Shown here: positions 23,257 to 32,419 of the stretch, in pieces | Layout of the letters: every line of letters begins with the position of its first letter | Position numbering within the stretch: the stretch's first letter is position 1 | Source of the DNA: an uncultured Flavobacteriaceae bacterium | GTDB taxonomy: Bacteria; Bacteroidota; Bacteroidia; Flavobacteriales; Flavobacteriaceae | Length of the DNA stretch: 64,000 nucleotides | Assembly (NCBI GenBank): GCA_947500585.1 | Contig: CANMSN010000004.1 | Span: 62,001 to 126,000 of the forward strand | Direction: 5' to 3' | Notes under the pieces: model-generated | Database searches by the model: none | What the model saw: only the letters and a program-made list of their open reading frames with translations | What the model was told of the DNA's origin: nothing | Made by a program: the position numbers and the translations under genes

Positions 23257-24687
23257 ATGATAAGAGAAATTTCTAAAGATCAGGTATTAGATCGCATTCG
23301 CTTTGAAAATCCATGGTGGATTGAAGGTAAAATTGAGGCTGATTACAATGAAATGCCACGTAGATTATACTTTGAACTCTTCAAACCATTAGTAAAAGAG
23401 AGAGAAATTAGAAGAGCTGTGGTTTTAATGGGACCAAGAAGAGTTGGTAAAACAGTTATGCTCTATCACATGGTTCAAGAACTAATTGACAATGGAGCAA
23501 ATCCTAAGAAAATAATTTTTATAACTATTGAAAACCCTATATATAATAATATTTCTCTTGAACAACTTTTTAATTATTCAAAAGAAGCAACTGGTCTTAC
23601 CGACAGATTTGATTGGCACATAATATTTGATGAAATACAGTACTGTAGAAATTGGGAAGTACACTTAAAATCATTAGTAGACAGTTATAGAAAAGATAAA
23701 TTTATTGTCTCAGGATCTGCAGCAGCTGCCTTAAAATTTGCAAGTAATGAAAGTGGAGCAGGTCGATTTACTGATTTTCTACTCCCGCCGCTTACTTTTA
23801 ATGAATACATATCTTTAAAAGGTTTAGATAGACTTATTAAGCCAATACAGTTAAAATGGAATGATAAGCAAACAGAATTTTTTTCAACAAGCCATTTAAA
23901 TGAGCTAAATAGACATTTTTTAGATTATATTAACTTTGGAGGATATCCAGAAGTTATACTTTCTGAAAAAATTCAAGCAAACCCAGGTAGGTACATTAGA
24001 CAAGATATTGTAGACAAAGTTATACTAAGAGATTTGCCTAGTCTTTATGGTATAAGCGACACAAGAGAATTATATTCTTTGTTCACAACAATTGCATACA
24101 ACAGTGGAGGTGAGTTTTCGCTTGAGACTTTAAGTAAGCAGTCGCAAGTACCTAAAAACACCTTAAAAAAGTACATAGAATATTTAGAAGCTGCATTCCT
24201 TATAAAACAAGTAAAACGAATTGACCAAAGTGGAAAAAGATTTAAACGAGATAATTTTTTTAAAATTTATCTAACAAATCCTTCATTAAGAAGTGCTTTA
24301 TTTACTCCTATTACATCTACTGATGAAATGATAGGAAACATGGTTGAGACAGCCATATTTGCTCAATGGATGCATAGAGATTGGTTTACGCCCTATTATG
24401 CCAGATGGAACAATGGTGAAGTAGATATGGTAGGACTTAGCGATAATAAATTAAAGCCTATTTGGGCTCTCGAAATCAAATGGTCTGACCGATATTATGA
24501 AAAACCAAAAGAATTAAAAAGTTTAATTAAATTTTGTCAAGAAAATAATATTGCGACACCAATTGTTACGTCTATAAGTAAAGAGGGGGATATAGAATAT
24601 GCAGATATCCATTTTCAATTTTTACCATCATCAGCCTATGCTTACACAATTGGTAAGAACACGCTTGATATTAAAATAAATAAATAG
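23257..24687 (+). CDS. AAA ATPase with DUF4143 nuclease-like C terminus
   Basis: A 476-residue ATPase (an in-frame TTG at 23251 would add two residues; the ATG is preferred). It has Walker A GPRRVGKT (about residues 59-66), Walker B HIIFDEIQ (about 125) and the sensor-like IVSGSAAAAL, followed by the DUF4143 segment (LTFNEYISLKGL; RDLPSLYGISDTRELY). The C terminus has GEVDMVG and ALEIKW, the spacing of a PD-(D/E)xK nuclease core. This widespread bacterial family (ATP-binding protein, DUF4143) has no agreed role. Stands alone between hsp20 (divergent) and a CIA30-like gene 22 bases downstream. Confidence 0.88.
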   Translation: MIREISKDQVLDRIRFENPWWIEGKIEADYNEMPRRLYFELFKPLVKEREIRRAVVLMGPRRVGKTVMLYHMVQELIDNGANPKKIIFITIENPIYNNISLEQLFNYSKEATGLTDRFDWHIIFDEIQYCRNWEVHLKSLVDSYRKDKFIVSGSAAAALKFASNESGAGRFTDFLLPPLTFNEYISLKGLDRLIKPIQLKWNDKQTEFFSTSHLNELNRHFLDYINFGGYPEVILSEKIQANPGRYIRQDIVDKVILRDLPSLYGISDTRELYSLFTTIAYNSGGEFSLETLSKQSQVPKNTLKKYIEYLEAAFLIKQVKRIDQSGKRFKRDNFFKIYLTNPSLRSALFTPITSTDEMIGNMVETAIFAQWMHRDWFTPYYARWNNGEVDMVGLSDNKLKPIWALEIKWSDRYYEKPKELKSLIKFCQENNIATPIVTSISKEGDIEYADIHFQFLPSSAYAYTIGKNTLDIKINK

Positions 24688-24709
24688 ACTATAAATCGAA
24701 AAAATTAAA

Positions 24710-25240
24710 GTGAAACTCAGCACATTATTTTTAACCCTAATTATACTTCAAACAACTATGACCATATTCGATTTTAATACTAAAAGCAATATTACTAATT
24801 GGCAAATTGTTAATGATGTGGTAATGGGTGGTAAATCTAACAGCGATTTTACAATAAATAAAGACGGTTTTGGTGTTTTTAAAGGAAAAGTGTCTTTAGA
24901 AAATAATGGCGGATTTGCTATGGTGCAATATCATTTTGATACTAAAAAAGTTAATGACTTTACTAAAGCTTGCATCACATTAAAAGGTGATGGAAAAACC
25001 TATCAATTCAGAATAAAAACCCATAATAGTGATAGACATTCTTATATTGCTTCTTTTGACACTTCTGGAGAATGGCAAACTATTGAAATTCCGTTTAACA
25101 CCATGCAACCAGCCTTTCGTGGTAGAAAACTAGACATTGGAAATTACCAAGGACAACAGATGGAAATGATTGCCTTTTTAATAGGTAATAAAAAAGAAGA
25201 AGCTTTTGAGTTACAGATTGACACCATTGAATTAAAATAA
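24710..25240 (+). CDS. CIA30 family protein
   Basis: A 176-residue protein that starts with GTG and has an N-terminal signal-like hydrophobic stretch (LSTLFLTLIILQTTM). The rest is the CIA30 domain: NWQIVNDVVMGGKSNSDFTI (family WxxVNDxVMGGxS), GVFKGKVSLENNGGFAMVQY, YQFRIKTHNSDRHSYIASFD and MIAFLIGNKKEEAFELQID. Named after the mitochondrial complex I assembly factor NDUFAF1; bacterial members bind carbohydrate-like folds and their job is unclear. It follows the ATPase gene by 22 bases. Convergent with the cystathionine beta-synthase gene, with a dispersed repeat between. Confidence 0.85.
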   Translation: MKLSTLFLTLIILQTTMTIFDFNTKSNITNWQIVNDVVMGGKSNSDFTINKDGFGVFKGKVSLENNGGFAMVQYHFDTKKVNDFTKACITLKGDGKTYQFRIKTHNSDRHSYIASFDTSGEWQTIEIPFNTMQPAFRGRKLDIGNYQGQQMEMIAFLIGNKKEEAFELQIDTIELK

Positions 25241-25255
25241 ATCACAGTTAAAAAG

Positions 25256-25285
25256 TAGATTTCTGCTTTCGCAGGAATGACAAGA
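25256..25285. repeat. dispersed hairpin repeat (TAGAT..TTCTGC/GCAGGAATGACAA)
   Basis: A copy of a short repeat also found at 33024, 34459, 35171 and (diverged) 40142: TAGAT, a CC-rich hairpin, then GGAATGACAA. Here TTTCTGCTTTCGCAGGAA forms the hairpin between two convergent genes and may act as a terminator for both. Confidence 0.6.
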
Positions 25286-25287
25286 CA

Positions 25288-26646
25288 TTACAACGCACTA
25301 ATAATATCGTATTTTGTTATAATTTGATATGAGTCATTATCTAACTTAACCAAAACGGCATTGTTATCTCTATTAAAGAGTTTAGAAATATTCTCGATAG
25401 AGGTGTTTTTCTCAACTATTGGAAACGGTTTATTCATCACCTCTTTTATTGGTAAATCTGAAATATCTTTATTTTCAATATATTTTCTCAATAAATCTGC
25501 TTCATCAATAGCACCAACAAATCCTGTAGAATCTTCAACAGGTATTTGAGATATTTTATACTTTTTCATACGCTCAATAGCATGCGATACGAGTTCTTCG
25601 GTTTTAACAGTAACCAATGGTTTATCGTCTGAACTATTTATAAGATCTGCAGCAGATTTGACATCATCTTCAATAAAACCACGTTCGCGCATCCATTCGT
25701 CATTAAACATTTTACCAACATAACGACTACCATGATCGTGAAACAAGACAACTACAACATCATCTTCCTTAAAATGGTCTTTTAATTGCAACACCCCTTT
25801 TATAGCTGCACCAGCAGAATTTCCCAAAAACATACCTTCTTCTTTGGCTAGTCTTTGTGTATAAATGGCAGCATCTTTATCGGTTACTTTTGTAAAACCA
25901 TCAATAACACTAAAATTTACATTTTTAGGTAAAATATCTTCACCAATTCCTTCGGTGATATATGGATAAATTTCATTCTCATCAAATATTCCTGTTTCAT
26001 GATATTTTTTAAATACCGATCCATAGGTATCAACGCCCCAAACTTTTACGTTCGAGTTTTGTTCTTTTAAGTATTTACCAACACCAGAAATAGTACCTCC
26101 TGTACCTACTCCAACTATAAAATGCGTTACTTTTCCTTCTGTTTGCTTCCAAATTTCAGGACCTGTGCTTTCATAATGTGCAGTTGCATTACTTGGATTA
26201 TCGTATTGATTAACGTACCATGAATTTGGTGTTTCTTCAGCAAGTCTTTTGGAGGTAGAATAATATGATTTAGGGTCATCAGGTTCTACATTCGTTGGAC
26301 AAACCACTACTTTACTACCCACAGCCCTAAGAATATCCATTTTCTCTTTACTCTGTTTATCGCTAATTACACAAACCATTTTGTACCCTTTTACAATGGC
26401 TGCAAGTGCTAAACCCATGCCTGTATTACCAGAAGTTCCCTCTATAATGGTGCCTCCTGGTTTTAAACGTCCGTCTGCTTCAGCATCTTCAATCATTTTT
26501 ACAGCCATTCTATCTTTTGTAGAATTACCGGGATTAAAGGTTTCGTATTTTGCCAAAACTAAACAAGGTAATGATTTCGTTAAGGTATTTAGCTTTACCA
26601 TGGGTGTATTTCCAATGGTTCCTAATATATTTTCTGCGTATTCCAT
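25288..26646 (-). CDS. cystathionine beta-synthase
   Basis: A 452-residue PLP enzyme joining serine and homocysteine to cystathionine. The catalytic fold-II domain takes residues 1-330: PLP lysine in FNPGNSTKDRMAVKM, phosphate-binding EGTSGNTGMGLALA, and FIVGVGTGGTISGVGKYL. Two CBS repeats follow at about 335-452 (DKPLVTVKTEELVSHAIERM; NKPFPIVEKNTSIENISKLF). With both CBS modules it matches the full-length CBS rather than cysteine synthase; serine sulfhydrylase activity is also possible. A -7 box sits 17 bases upstream of the start. Confidence 0.92.
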   Translation of the reverse strand: MEYAENILGTIGNTPMVKLNTLTKSLPCLVLAKYETFNPGNSTKDRMAVKMIEDAEADGRLKPGGTIIEGTSGNTGMGLALAAIVKGYKMVCVISDKQSKEKMDILRAVGSKVVVCPTNVEPDDPKSYYSTSKRLAEETPNSWYVNQYDNPSNATAHYESTGPEIWKQTEGKVTHFIVGVGTGGTISGVGKYLKEQNSNVKVWGVDTYGSVFKKYHETGIFDENEIYPYITEGIGEDILPKNVNFSVIDGFTKVTDKDAAIYTQRLAKEEGMFLGNSAGAAIKGVLQLKDHFKEDDVVVVLFHDHGSRYVGKMFNDEWMRERGFIEDDVKSAADLINSSDDKPLVTVKTEELVSHAIERMKKYKISQIPVEDSTGFVGAIDEADLLRKYIENKDISDLPIKEVMNKPFPIVEKNTSIENISKLFNRDNNAVLVKLDNDSYQIITKYDIISAL

Positions 26647-26662
26647 AGCGTAAATTTCTATG

Positions 26663-26670
26663 CAAATTTA
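26663..26670 (-). promoter_or_regulatory. -7 promoter box (TAAATTTG on minus strand)
   Basis: Exact TAnnTTTG on the minus strand, 17-24 bases before the start of the cystathionine beta-synthase gene. No obvious -33 element. Confidence 0.4.
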
Positions 26671-26731
26671 AGGTAATTGTTAAACTTAAAAGGTAAATGT
26701 TAGTTATAGTTGGTTTTAGAATCTCTAAATA

Positions 26732-27967
26732 TCAATCGAAACGTATCGCTTTTACTGGCGATATTTTGGTAATGATGTATGACGGTACTAAAAGCATAAG
26801 CAAACACAAAACGAGCGTTCCAATATTTAAAGCAAAAACATACCCAAAACTAATATAAACTGGAGCTTCTGTAACGTAATACACACTTGGGTCTAACGGG
26901 AATAATTTGAGATATTTTTGAGCAAAAAGCAATCCTAAACCAAAGATATTTCCCCAAAACAAACCTAATAAAATAAGGTACGAAGCATTATAAATAAAAA
27001 GCTTGCGAATACTCCAATTATTGCTCCCCAAAGCTTTTAAAATACCTATCATTTGCGTACGTTCTAGTATTAAAACCAATAGTGCAGTTATCATATTTAT
27101 ACCTGCAACTAAAATCATAATACCTATAATACCATAAATGTTTTTATCAAATATAGTTATCCATTCAAAAATTGAAGCATACTTTTCGATTACCGTTTGT
27201 GTGTTAAAAGTTGATGGTGTGTTTTGATAAATTTCAATGCCTTTTCTTTCAATTTGAGAGTAATCGTCAATAAATACCTCAAAGTTCCCAATTTGATCCT
27301 CTTCCCATTTATTAATACGCTGAATATGGCGCAAATTTCCAATAAGGTACTGTTCATCTAAATCTTGAAAGCCTGAATTATAAATACCAACTATTTTACA
27401 TTTTAAAGAATTTGGCGGTTTTTGTATATCGTCTTTTGAAAACAATATTTGAAAATCTTCACCCAATTTAAACGTTAATCTGTTAGCCAAATATTCAGAT
27501 ATTAAAACTTCTTCACTATATTTTTTTTCAAAAGATGGCAACCTGCCTTCAATTAAAAATTCCTTAAAATATTGCCAATTATAATCGTTTCCAACACCTT
27601 TTAAAACAACACCTTCAAAGTCGGTTTCTGTTCTAATGACACCAAATTTGGTAGCCACAGCCTGCACATGACGAACGCCATCAACTGATTTGAATTCTGG
27701 ATAAAAATCTTGTTTACTTGAAATTGGATATACACTTTCCCGTGAATTGTTACTATCATAATTACTAATAGTTACATGCCCATTAAACGCCACAACTTTG
27801 TCACGAATTTTTTGTTGTAAACCAATACCTGTGGCAATAGCAATCATCATAACCACAATACCAATAGCAATGGCGGCAATACCAATTTTTATTATTGGTG
27901 CCGATATACTACTTTTATACGCTTTACTACCAATAATGCGTTTAGCTATAAAATACTCGTAATTCAA
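26732..27967 (-). CDS. FtsX/LolE-like ABC transporter permease
   Basis: A 411-residue permease with a TTG start (then NYEYFIAKRIIGSKAYKSS, the normal opening of this flavobacterial family). One N-terminal membrane helix (PIIKIGIAAIAIGIVVMMIA), a large periplasmic MacB-like domain (about 45-265), and three C-terminal helices with the FtsX signature (GIIGIMILVAGINMITALLV; LILLGLFWGNIFGLGLLFA; NIGTLVLCLLMLLVPSYI). It resembles LolC/E lipoprotein-release permeases. The ATPase is not adjacent. Divergent from the DUF1343 gene. Confidence 0.87.
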   Translation of the reverse strand: MNYEYFIAKRIIGSKAYKSSISAPIIKIGIAAIAIGIVVMMIAIATGIGLQQKIRDKVVAFNGHVTISNYDSNNSRESVYPISSKQDFYPEFKSVDGVRHVQAVATKFGVIRTETDFEGVVLKGVGNDYNWQYFKEFLIEGRLPSFEKKYSEEVLISEYLANRLTFKLGEDFQILFSKDDIQKPPNSLKCKIVGIYNSGFQDLDEQYLIGNLRHIQRINKWEEDQIGNFEVFIDDYSQIERKGIEIYQNTPSTFNTQTVIEKYASIFEWITIFDKNIYGIIGIMILVAGINMITALLVLILERTQMIGILKALGSNNWSIRKLFIYNASYLILLGLFWGNIFGLGLLFAQKYLKLFPLDPSVYYVTEAPVYISFGYVFALNIGTLVLCLLMLLVPSYIITKISPVKAIRFD

Positions 27968-28019
27968 ATTTTGTAATAGGGTTAAAAAATTCTATTCATT
28001 TAAATTTAAAACATATTTA

Positions 28020-29405
28020 ATGTACAAATTTAATATTATAACAGAGTTTTGTTTTTTTTGTCATAAATGCCCATTATGGGCTTTCAAAAATACAGTTTTA
28101 TTATTTGTTTTAGTAATGATTTCTTGTGCTAACTTATCAAAGGCAGAAGTTGGAAGACAGAATACTGAAGTTGATACTTCCACTGCCTTCAGTTCTGAAG
28201 TTCAGGATGACAAAAATGATTCAATTAAAAAAAATGTTATAGTTGGCGCAAATCAGATTGGCAAGTATTTAAATTTACTACAAGGAAAGCGTGTTGGAAT
28301 AGTTGCAAACCAAACTTCAGTTATTTTTAAAAATGCTAAAGATTCCATTTTTGAAGCTTACCCCAATGGCGAAATAGAACTTAGCCATATTCAAACTAAT
28401 GCTATTCTTTTTACTCATCTGGTTGATTCATTATTATCACTAAATGTAAATGTAAAAACAGTATTTGCTCCAGAGCATGGTTTTAGAGGTAAAGCAGATG
28501 CTGGAGAATTGATTAAAGATGGCGTTGATACCAAAACAGGATTACCAATAATTTCGCTTCACGGGAAGAACAAAAAGCCTACTGCCAAACAACTTGAAGG
28601 ACTAGATATTGTTGTTTTTGATATTCAGGATGTAGGTGTTCGATTTTACACTTACATTTCAACATTACATTATATTATGGAAGCTTGTGCAGAACAAGGC
28701 ATTCCTGTTTTAATACTTGATAGACCAAACCCAAACGGACATTACATTGACGGTCCAACTTTAGAAATTGAGAATAAAAGCTTCTTAGGCATGCACCATA
28801 TACCTCTAGTACATGGCATGACTATTGGCGAATATGCACAAATGATTAACGGTGAAAACTGGTTAGAAAATGATGCGCAATGTAAAATAACTATTATTCC
28901 TATAAAAAATTATACACACAACACTTTTTATAGTTTACCTATTAGACCTTCACCGAATTTACCAAACGATCAGGCTATAAAATTATACCCTAGTCTTGGG
29001 CTTTTTGAAGGCACTAATATAAATGCTGGTCGTGGTACTGAATTTCAATTTCAACGTTATGGCTCACCTTTTTTAGATAAAGACTTTTTTAAATTTAGCT
29101 ATACGCCTATTCCTAATTTTGGAGCTAAATACCCAAAACATGAAAATGTGCTTTGCTATGGCGAAGATTTAAAAAATGAAGCATTAAACGGTTTTATGAC
29201 ACTAAAATGGGTGATTCGTGCCTATCAAAACTCAACCGATAAATCTTTGTTTTTTAATACGGACAATTTCACAAAACACGCTGGAACACATAAATTACAA
29301 CAACAAATTGAAGCAGGTTTAAGCGAAACTGAAATTAAAGCGACTTGGAAAAGTGGTTTAGACGCTTTTAAATTAGTCCGTGAAAAGTATTTAATTTATG
29401 ACTGA
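28020..29405 (+). CDS. DUF1343 family exo-beta-N-acetylmuramidase (NamZ-like), lipoprotein
   Basis: A 461-residue protein. The lipobox VLVMISC is reached after an unusually long N terminus, so the true start may be internal. The DUF1343 core has KRVGIVANQTSV, FAPEHGFRGKADAGE, LHGKNKKPT, VVFDIQDVGVRFYTYISTL and LDRPNPNGHYIDGPTLE, all family signatures; NamZ members release N-acetylmuramate from peptidoglycan ends. Residues about 50-66 (VDTSTAFSSEVQDD), between the lipobox and the domain, are encoded by a dispersed repeat copy (28171-28215). A serine hydrolase gene follows by 21 bases, plausibly a partner in cell-wall recycling. Confidence 0.88.
   Translation: MYKFNIITEFCFFCHKCPLWAFKNTVLLFVLVMISCANLSKAEVGRQNTEVDTSTAFSSEVQDDKNDSIKKNVIVGANQIGKYLNLLQGKRVGIVANQTSVIFKNAKDSIFEAYPNGEIELSHIQTNAILFTHLVDSLLSLNVNVKTVFAPEHGFRGKADAGELIKDGVDTKTGLPIISLHGKNKKPTAKQLEGLDIVVFDIQDVGVRFYTYISTLHYIMEACAEQGIPVLILDRPNPNGHYIDGPTLEIENKSFLGMHHIPLVHGMTIGEYAQMINGENWLENDAQCKITIIPIKNYTHNTFYSLPIRPSPNLPNDQAIKLYPSLGLFEGTNINAGRGTEFQFQRYGSPFLDKDFFKFSYTPIPNFGAKYPKHENVLCYGEDLKNEALNGFMTLKWVIRAYQNSTDKSLFFNTDNFTKHAGTHKLQQQIEAGLSETEIKATWKSGLDAFKLVREKYLIYD
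28171..28215 (+). repeat. dispersed repeat inside the DUF1343 coding region
   Basis: TTGATACTTCCACTGCCTTC, AGTTCTGAAG and TTCAGGATGACAA follow each other here; the pattern resembles the intergenic copy at 36973 (TTGAGATACTTCGACTGCGC, then TCAGTATGACAG). The frame is kept, and it lies in the disordered linker after the lipobox. Confidence 0.55.
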
Positions 29406-29426
29406 TTCTACATTATCTAAATATAT

Positions 29427-30503
29427 ATGAAAAAAACTGGAATTATACTTTTTGTTCTTATTCACCTACTTTTTTCATGTAAAAGTACAGTTGGCACTTT
29501 TAAAAATAACCCAACAAGCCCTAAAGACTTTGCTTCTAATTTTTTAATAAAAGAAAAAATTCCAGGAATGTCTATTTCCGTTTCTAAGAAGGGAACGCTT
29601 ATTTGGTCGCAAGGATTTGGATATTCAGATATTCAAAATAAAACAAAGGTTTCATCAACTAAAACTCAATTTAGAATAGCTAGTATTTCTAAACCTATTT
29701 CTGCTGTTGCTTTAGCGACTTTAGTTGATAAAAATGAACTTGATTTTGATTCTAGTATTTATACGTATTTACCAAATTATCCTAAAAAACAATATGATTT
29801 TACTATTAGGCAAATTGGTGGACATACTGCTGGAATAAGGCACTATAAAGGCACTGAATTTTTATTAAACAAGAAGATGTCTATTACTGAAGGTTTGAAT
29901 ATATTTAAACATGACTCGCTTTTGTTTAAGCCACAAAGTGGTTACAAATACAGTACTTATGATTGGAATTTATTAAGTGAGATTATTCAAAAAGTAGCTC
30001 AAACGCCTTTTAATGATTATGTACAAAAGGTACTTTTTAAGCCTTTGAACATGGCTTCTACTACATTAGATGTTTCAGATTCCATAATGCCAAATAGAAC
30101 AAAATTCTATATAAAAACAGATGCTGATAAAATTATTTTAGGACCAGAAGTAAGTAATGAATATAAAGTTGCTGGTGGTGGTTTTCTATCTACATCAGAA
30201 GACTTAATCAAGTTTGGAAATGAAATCATTTCTCCTCAGATAATTTCAGAAACATCGTTAAAAGAACTCGTTAAACCACAAATTCTTGAATCTGGAAAAA
30301 GTACCCATTATGGTATTGGTTTTAGTGTTGGTAAAACAAAAAATAAAACACCAGTATATAGTCATTCTGGTGGTGGTGTTGGAGCTACTACATTACTGTT
30401 AATATATCCTGAAGAAGAAGTGGTAATCGCTATTTTAACTAATTTATCAAGTGTACCTATATTCGATTTAGGAAAATCATTAGAATCTGTTTTCTTAGAT
30501 TAA
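29427..30503 (+). CDS. serine hydrolase (beta-lactamase family), lipoprotein
   Basis: A 358-residue lipoprotein (lipobox IHLLFSC, cysteine 18). It has the class C beta-lactamase/DD-peptidase signature: serine 86 and lysine 89 in FRIASISKPISA, the tyrosine motif YSTYDWNLLSEI (about 172) and HSGGGVGATTLL (about 313) in the place of the third motif. Likely a D-alanyl peptidase or esterase acting on cell-wall material in the periplasm. It follows the DUF1343 gene by 21 bases and ends 3 bases before the stop of a convergent gene. Confidence 0.9.
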   Translation: MKKTGIILFVLIHLLFSCKSTVGTFKNNPTSPKDFASNFLIKEKIPGMSISVSKKGTLIWSQGFGYSDIQNKTKVSSTKTQFRIASISKPISAVALATLVDKNELDFDSSIYTYLPNYPKKQYDFTIRQIGGHTAGIRHYKGTEFLLNKKMSITEGLNIFKHDSLLFKPQSGYKYSTYDWNLLSEIIQKVAQTPFNDYVQKVLFKPLNMASTTLDVSDSIMPNRTKFYIKTDADKIILGPEVSNEYKVAGGGFLSTSEDLIKFGNEIISPQIISETSLKELVKPQILESGKSTHYGIGFSVGKTKNKTPVYSHSGGGVGATTLLLIYPEEEVVIAILTNLSSVPIFDLGKSLESVFLD

Positions 30504-30506
30504 GAA

Positions 30507-31376
30507 TCAAAAAATTGACTTTAAAATTTCAACTAACCTATCAGGATAATCGGTAATAATTCCATTTACTTCAAATTCTATCATGCGTTTCAAATCTTCT
30601 TTTTTGTTGACTGTCCAGGGGATAATTTCAAATCCTTTAGATTTATAATGTTCAACCATATTTTTGTGAAGTAACTTAAAATACGGACTGATAATTTCTG
30701 GTTTAAAACTGAGTTGATTTAACTTTTCAGCAACACTTTCACCTTCATCAACCAATAAAGCAACCTTCATTTTTGGTGCTTGTTTTTTAATTGCTTCCAA
30801 AATACGTAAATCAAAACTCTGTAAATTGGTTTCATTAAATGCCTTATTTCTATTAACAACTTCTAAAACTAACGCAACAAATTCTTGAGGTTTAGGAGTA
30901 AAAATATCATCATATTCTGGTTTAGCTTTAATTTCAATATTAAATTTAATCTCTGGATTTTTGTCTTTTGTTTTCTGTATGACCTCTGCTAAAGATGGTT
31001 TATAAGCTTTTATTTTTTCTTGTTTTACGAACTTAGGATGAAATTTTGTGCCACAATCAAACTGTTTGATAGTATCAAAAGTCATGTCATATAAATTGTA
31101 CTTTTTATCGTCAGATTTTGGAATTTCATTGCCTATAACATCCAAACAAATCGTTCTACTCATAAAAGGCTCGTGAGATACTACAACTATATTATCTTTT
31201 GAAATAGCAACATCTAACTCTATAGTATGCACGCCCAAATCTATTGCTTTTAAAAAGGCTGGAAGAGTATTTTCTGGTTGCAACCCTCTGCAACCTCTGT
31301 GCCCTTGAACATCTATGGGTTTTGATGTATTACAATTCATAAATAAAAATAAGATTAAAACTATTTTAATTTTCAT
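30507..31376 (-). CDS. glycerophosphodiester phosphodiesterase, lipoprotein
   Basis: A 289-residue enzyme; the ATG at 31376 is chosen because it begins a lipoprotein signal (MKIKIVLILFLFMNC, cysteine 15), although the frame is open further upstream. The GDPD motifs are clear: GHRGCRGLQPENTLPAF, GVHTIELDVAISKD, VVSHEPFMSRT and the final NGIITDYPDRLVEIL. It splits glycerophosphodiesters into an alcohol and glycerol 3-phosphate in the periplasm. Its start overlaps the end of the sterol-desaturase gene by 11 bases, so the two are translationally linked. Confidence 0.92.
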   Translation of the reverse strand: MKIKIVLILFLFMNCNTSKPIDVQGHRGCRGLQPENTLPAFLKAIDLGVHTIELDVAISKDNIVVVSHEPFMSRTICLDVIGNEIPKSDDKKYNLYDMTFDTIKQFDCGTKFHPKFVKQEKIKAYKPSLAEVIQKTKDKNPEIKFNIEIKAKPEYDDIFTPKPQEFVALVLEVVNRNKAFNETNLQSFDLRILEAIKKQAPKMKVALLVDEGESVAEKLNQLSFKPEIISPYFKLLHKNMVEHYKSKGFEIIPWTVNKKEDLKRMIEFEVNGIITDYPDRLVEILKSIF

Positions 31377-32211
31377 TCTTATTTGGTATAATCGTAGGTC
31401 TCTGATATTTTTGAAATGGTTGAATAAGTAAATCTTTAATATTACTATTCTTTTTCTCATCAGGAAACACATCAACACCATACACGATTTTATTGGTATC
31501 CAATTTCATGTAGGTTCCAAAAAGTCTGTCCCAAACTGAGAAAATATTCCCGTAATTAGAATCTGTGTATGGTAGTTTATAATGGTGGTGTACTTTATGC
31601 ATATCAGGCGATACAATAATATAACTTAATAAATCATCTACTTTTTTAGGTAATTTGATGTTGGCGTGATTAAACTGCGTGGCTACAACTGATAACGATT
31701 GATATAAAAAAACAAGTGCTATAGGTGTGCCAATTACAAATATGCCCGCAAGTGTAAAAACATAACGAATTAAGCTTTCCAAAGGGTGATGTCTATTAGC
31801 TGTAGTTGTATCTACATGATGATCAGAATGATGCACTAAATGCACCATCCAGAGTGGTTTAACTTTATGTTCTATTAAATGCGGTAAATAAGCACCAATA
31901 AAATCTATTAAAAAGATTCCTAAAACACAATACAACCATATGGGCATTTCTGGAAGCCAATTTAAAATGCCGAAGTTGTTTACCACTACCCAATCTGCCG
32001 ATTTTAAAAATAAAAATGCTAACGGAAGATTAACCAAAATGGTTGTTAATGTGAAGAATATATTTGGTACTGCATGTTTCCATTTTTTATAATTAACTCC
32101 AAATAAAGGCACAATGCCTTCTATAATCCAGAATAAAGTTAAACCTCCAACAATAATTAAACCTCTATGTAGTGGCGGAATGGTTTCAAAATAGTTTAGT
32201 AGTGTTTCCAA
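31366..32211 (-). CDS. sterol desaturase/fatty acid hydroxylase family membrane protein
   Basis: A 281-residue di-iron membrane protein with a TTG start. It shows the three histidine boxes HLIEH, HLVHHSDHH and DMHKVHHHY within the FA_hydroxylase domain (about residues 95-225) and five or six membrane helices (GLIIVGGLTLFWIIEGIVPL; WLYCVLGIFLIDFIGAYL). Such enzymes hydroxylate or desaturate lipids such as carotenoids or ceramides; the substrate cannot be told. Overlaps the GDPD gene downstream by 11 bases. Confidence 0.9.
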   Translation of the reverse strand: METLLNYFETIPPLHRGLIIVGGLTLFWIIEGIVPLFGVNYKKWKHAVPNIFFTLTTILVNLPLAFLFLKSADWVVVNNFGILNWLPEMPIWLYCVLGIFLIDFIGAYLPHLIEHKVKPLWMVHLVHHSDHHVDTTTANRHHPLESLIRYVFTLAGIFVIGTPIALVFLYQSLSVVATQFNHANIKLPKKVDDLLSYIIVSPDMHKVHHHYKLPYTDSNYGNIFSVWDRLFGTYMKLDTNKIVYGVDVFPDEKKNSNIKDLLIQPFQKYQRPTIIPNKNEN

Positions 32212-32253
32212 AAGTATATTTTGTTTTAAATAGTACGCATTTTGATTGAATTA

Positions 32254-32374
32254 TGTCAATTCGAGTGAATTTCGCGATTAAAATGAGTGAAATTTGTATC
32301 GAGAATAATAATTTTAGGTATTAAAATAGTTCTCGATACAATTTTTCGTACCTCAAAATTACTCGAACTGACAT
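32254..32374. repeat. 121-bp imperfect inverted repeat
   Basis: TGTCAATTCGAGTGAATTT at one end pairs with AAATTACTCGAACTGACA at the other, and TTGTATCGAGAA pairs with TTCTCGATACAA inside. It lies in the intergenic gap between the sterol desaturase and YkgJ genes and looks like a non-autonomous miniature element or structured repeat. Confidence 0.6.
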
Positions 32375-32419
32375 TTTATATTAGTTAGTACTAAAATTTA
32401 CAACGAATTCTAAATATAC

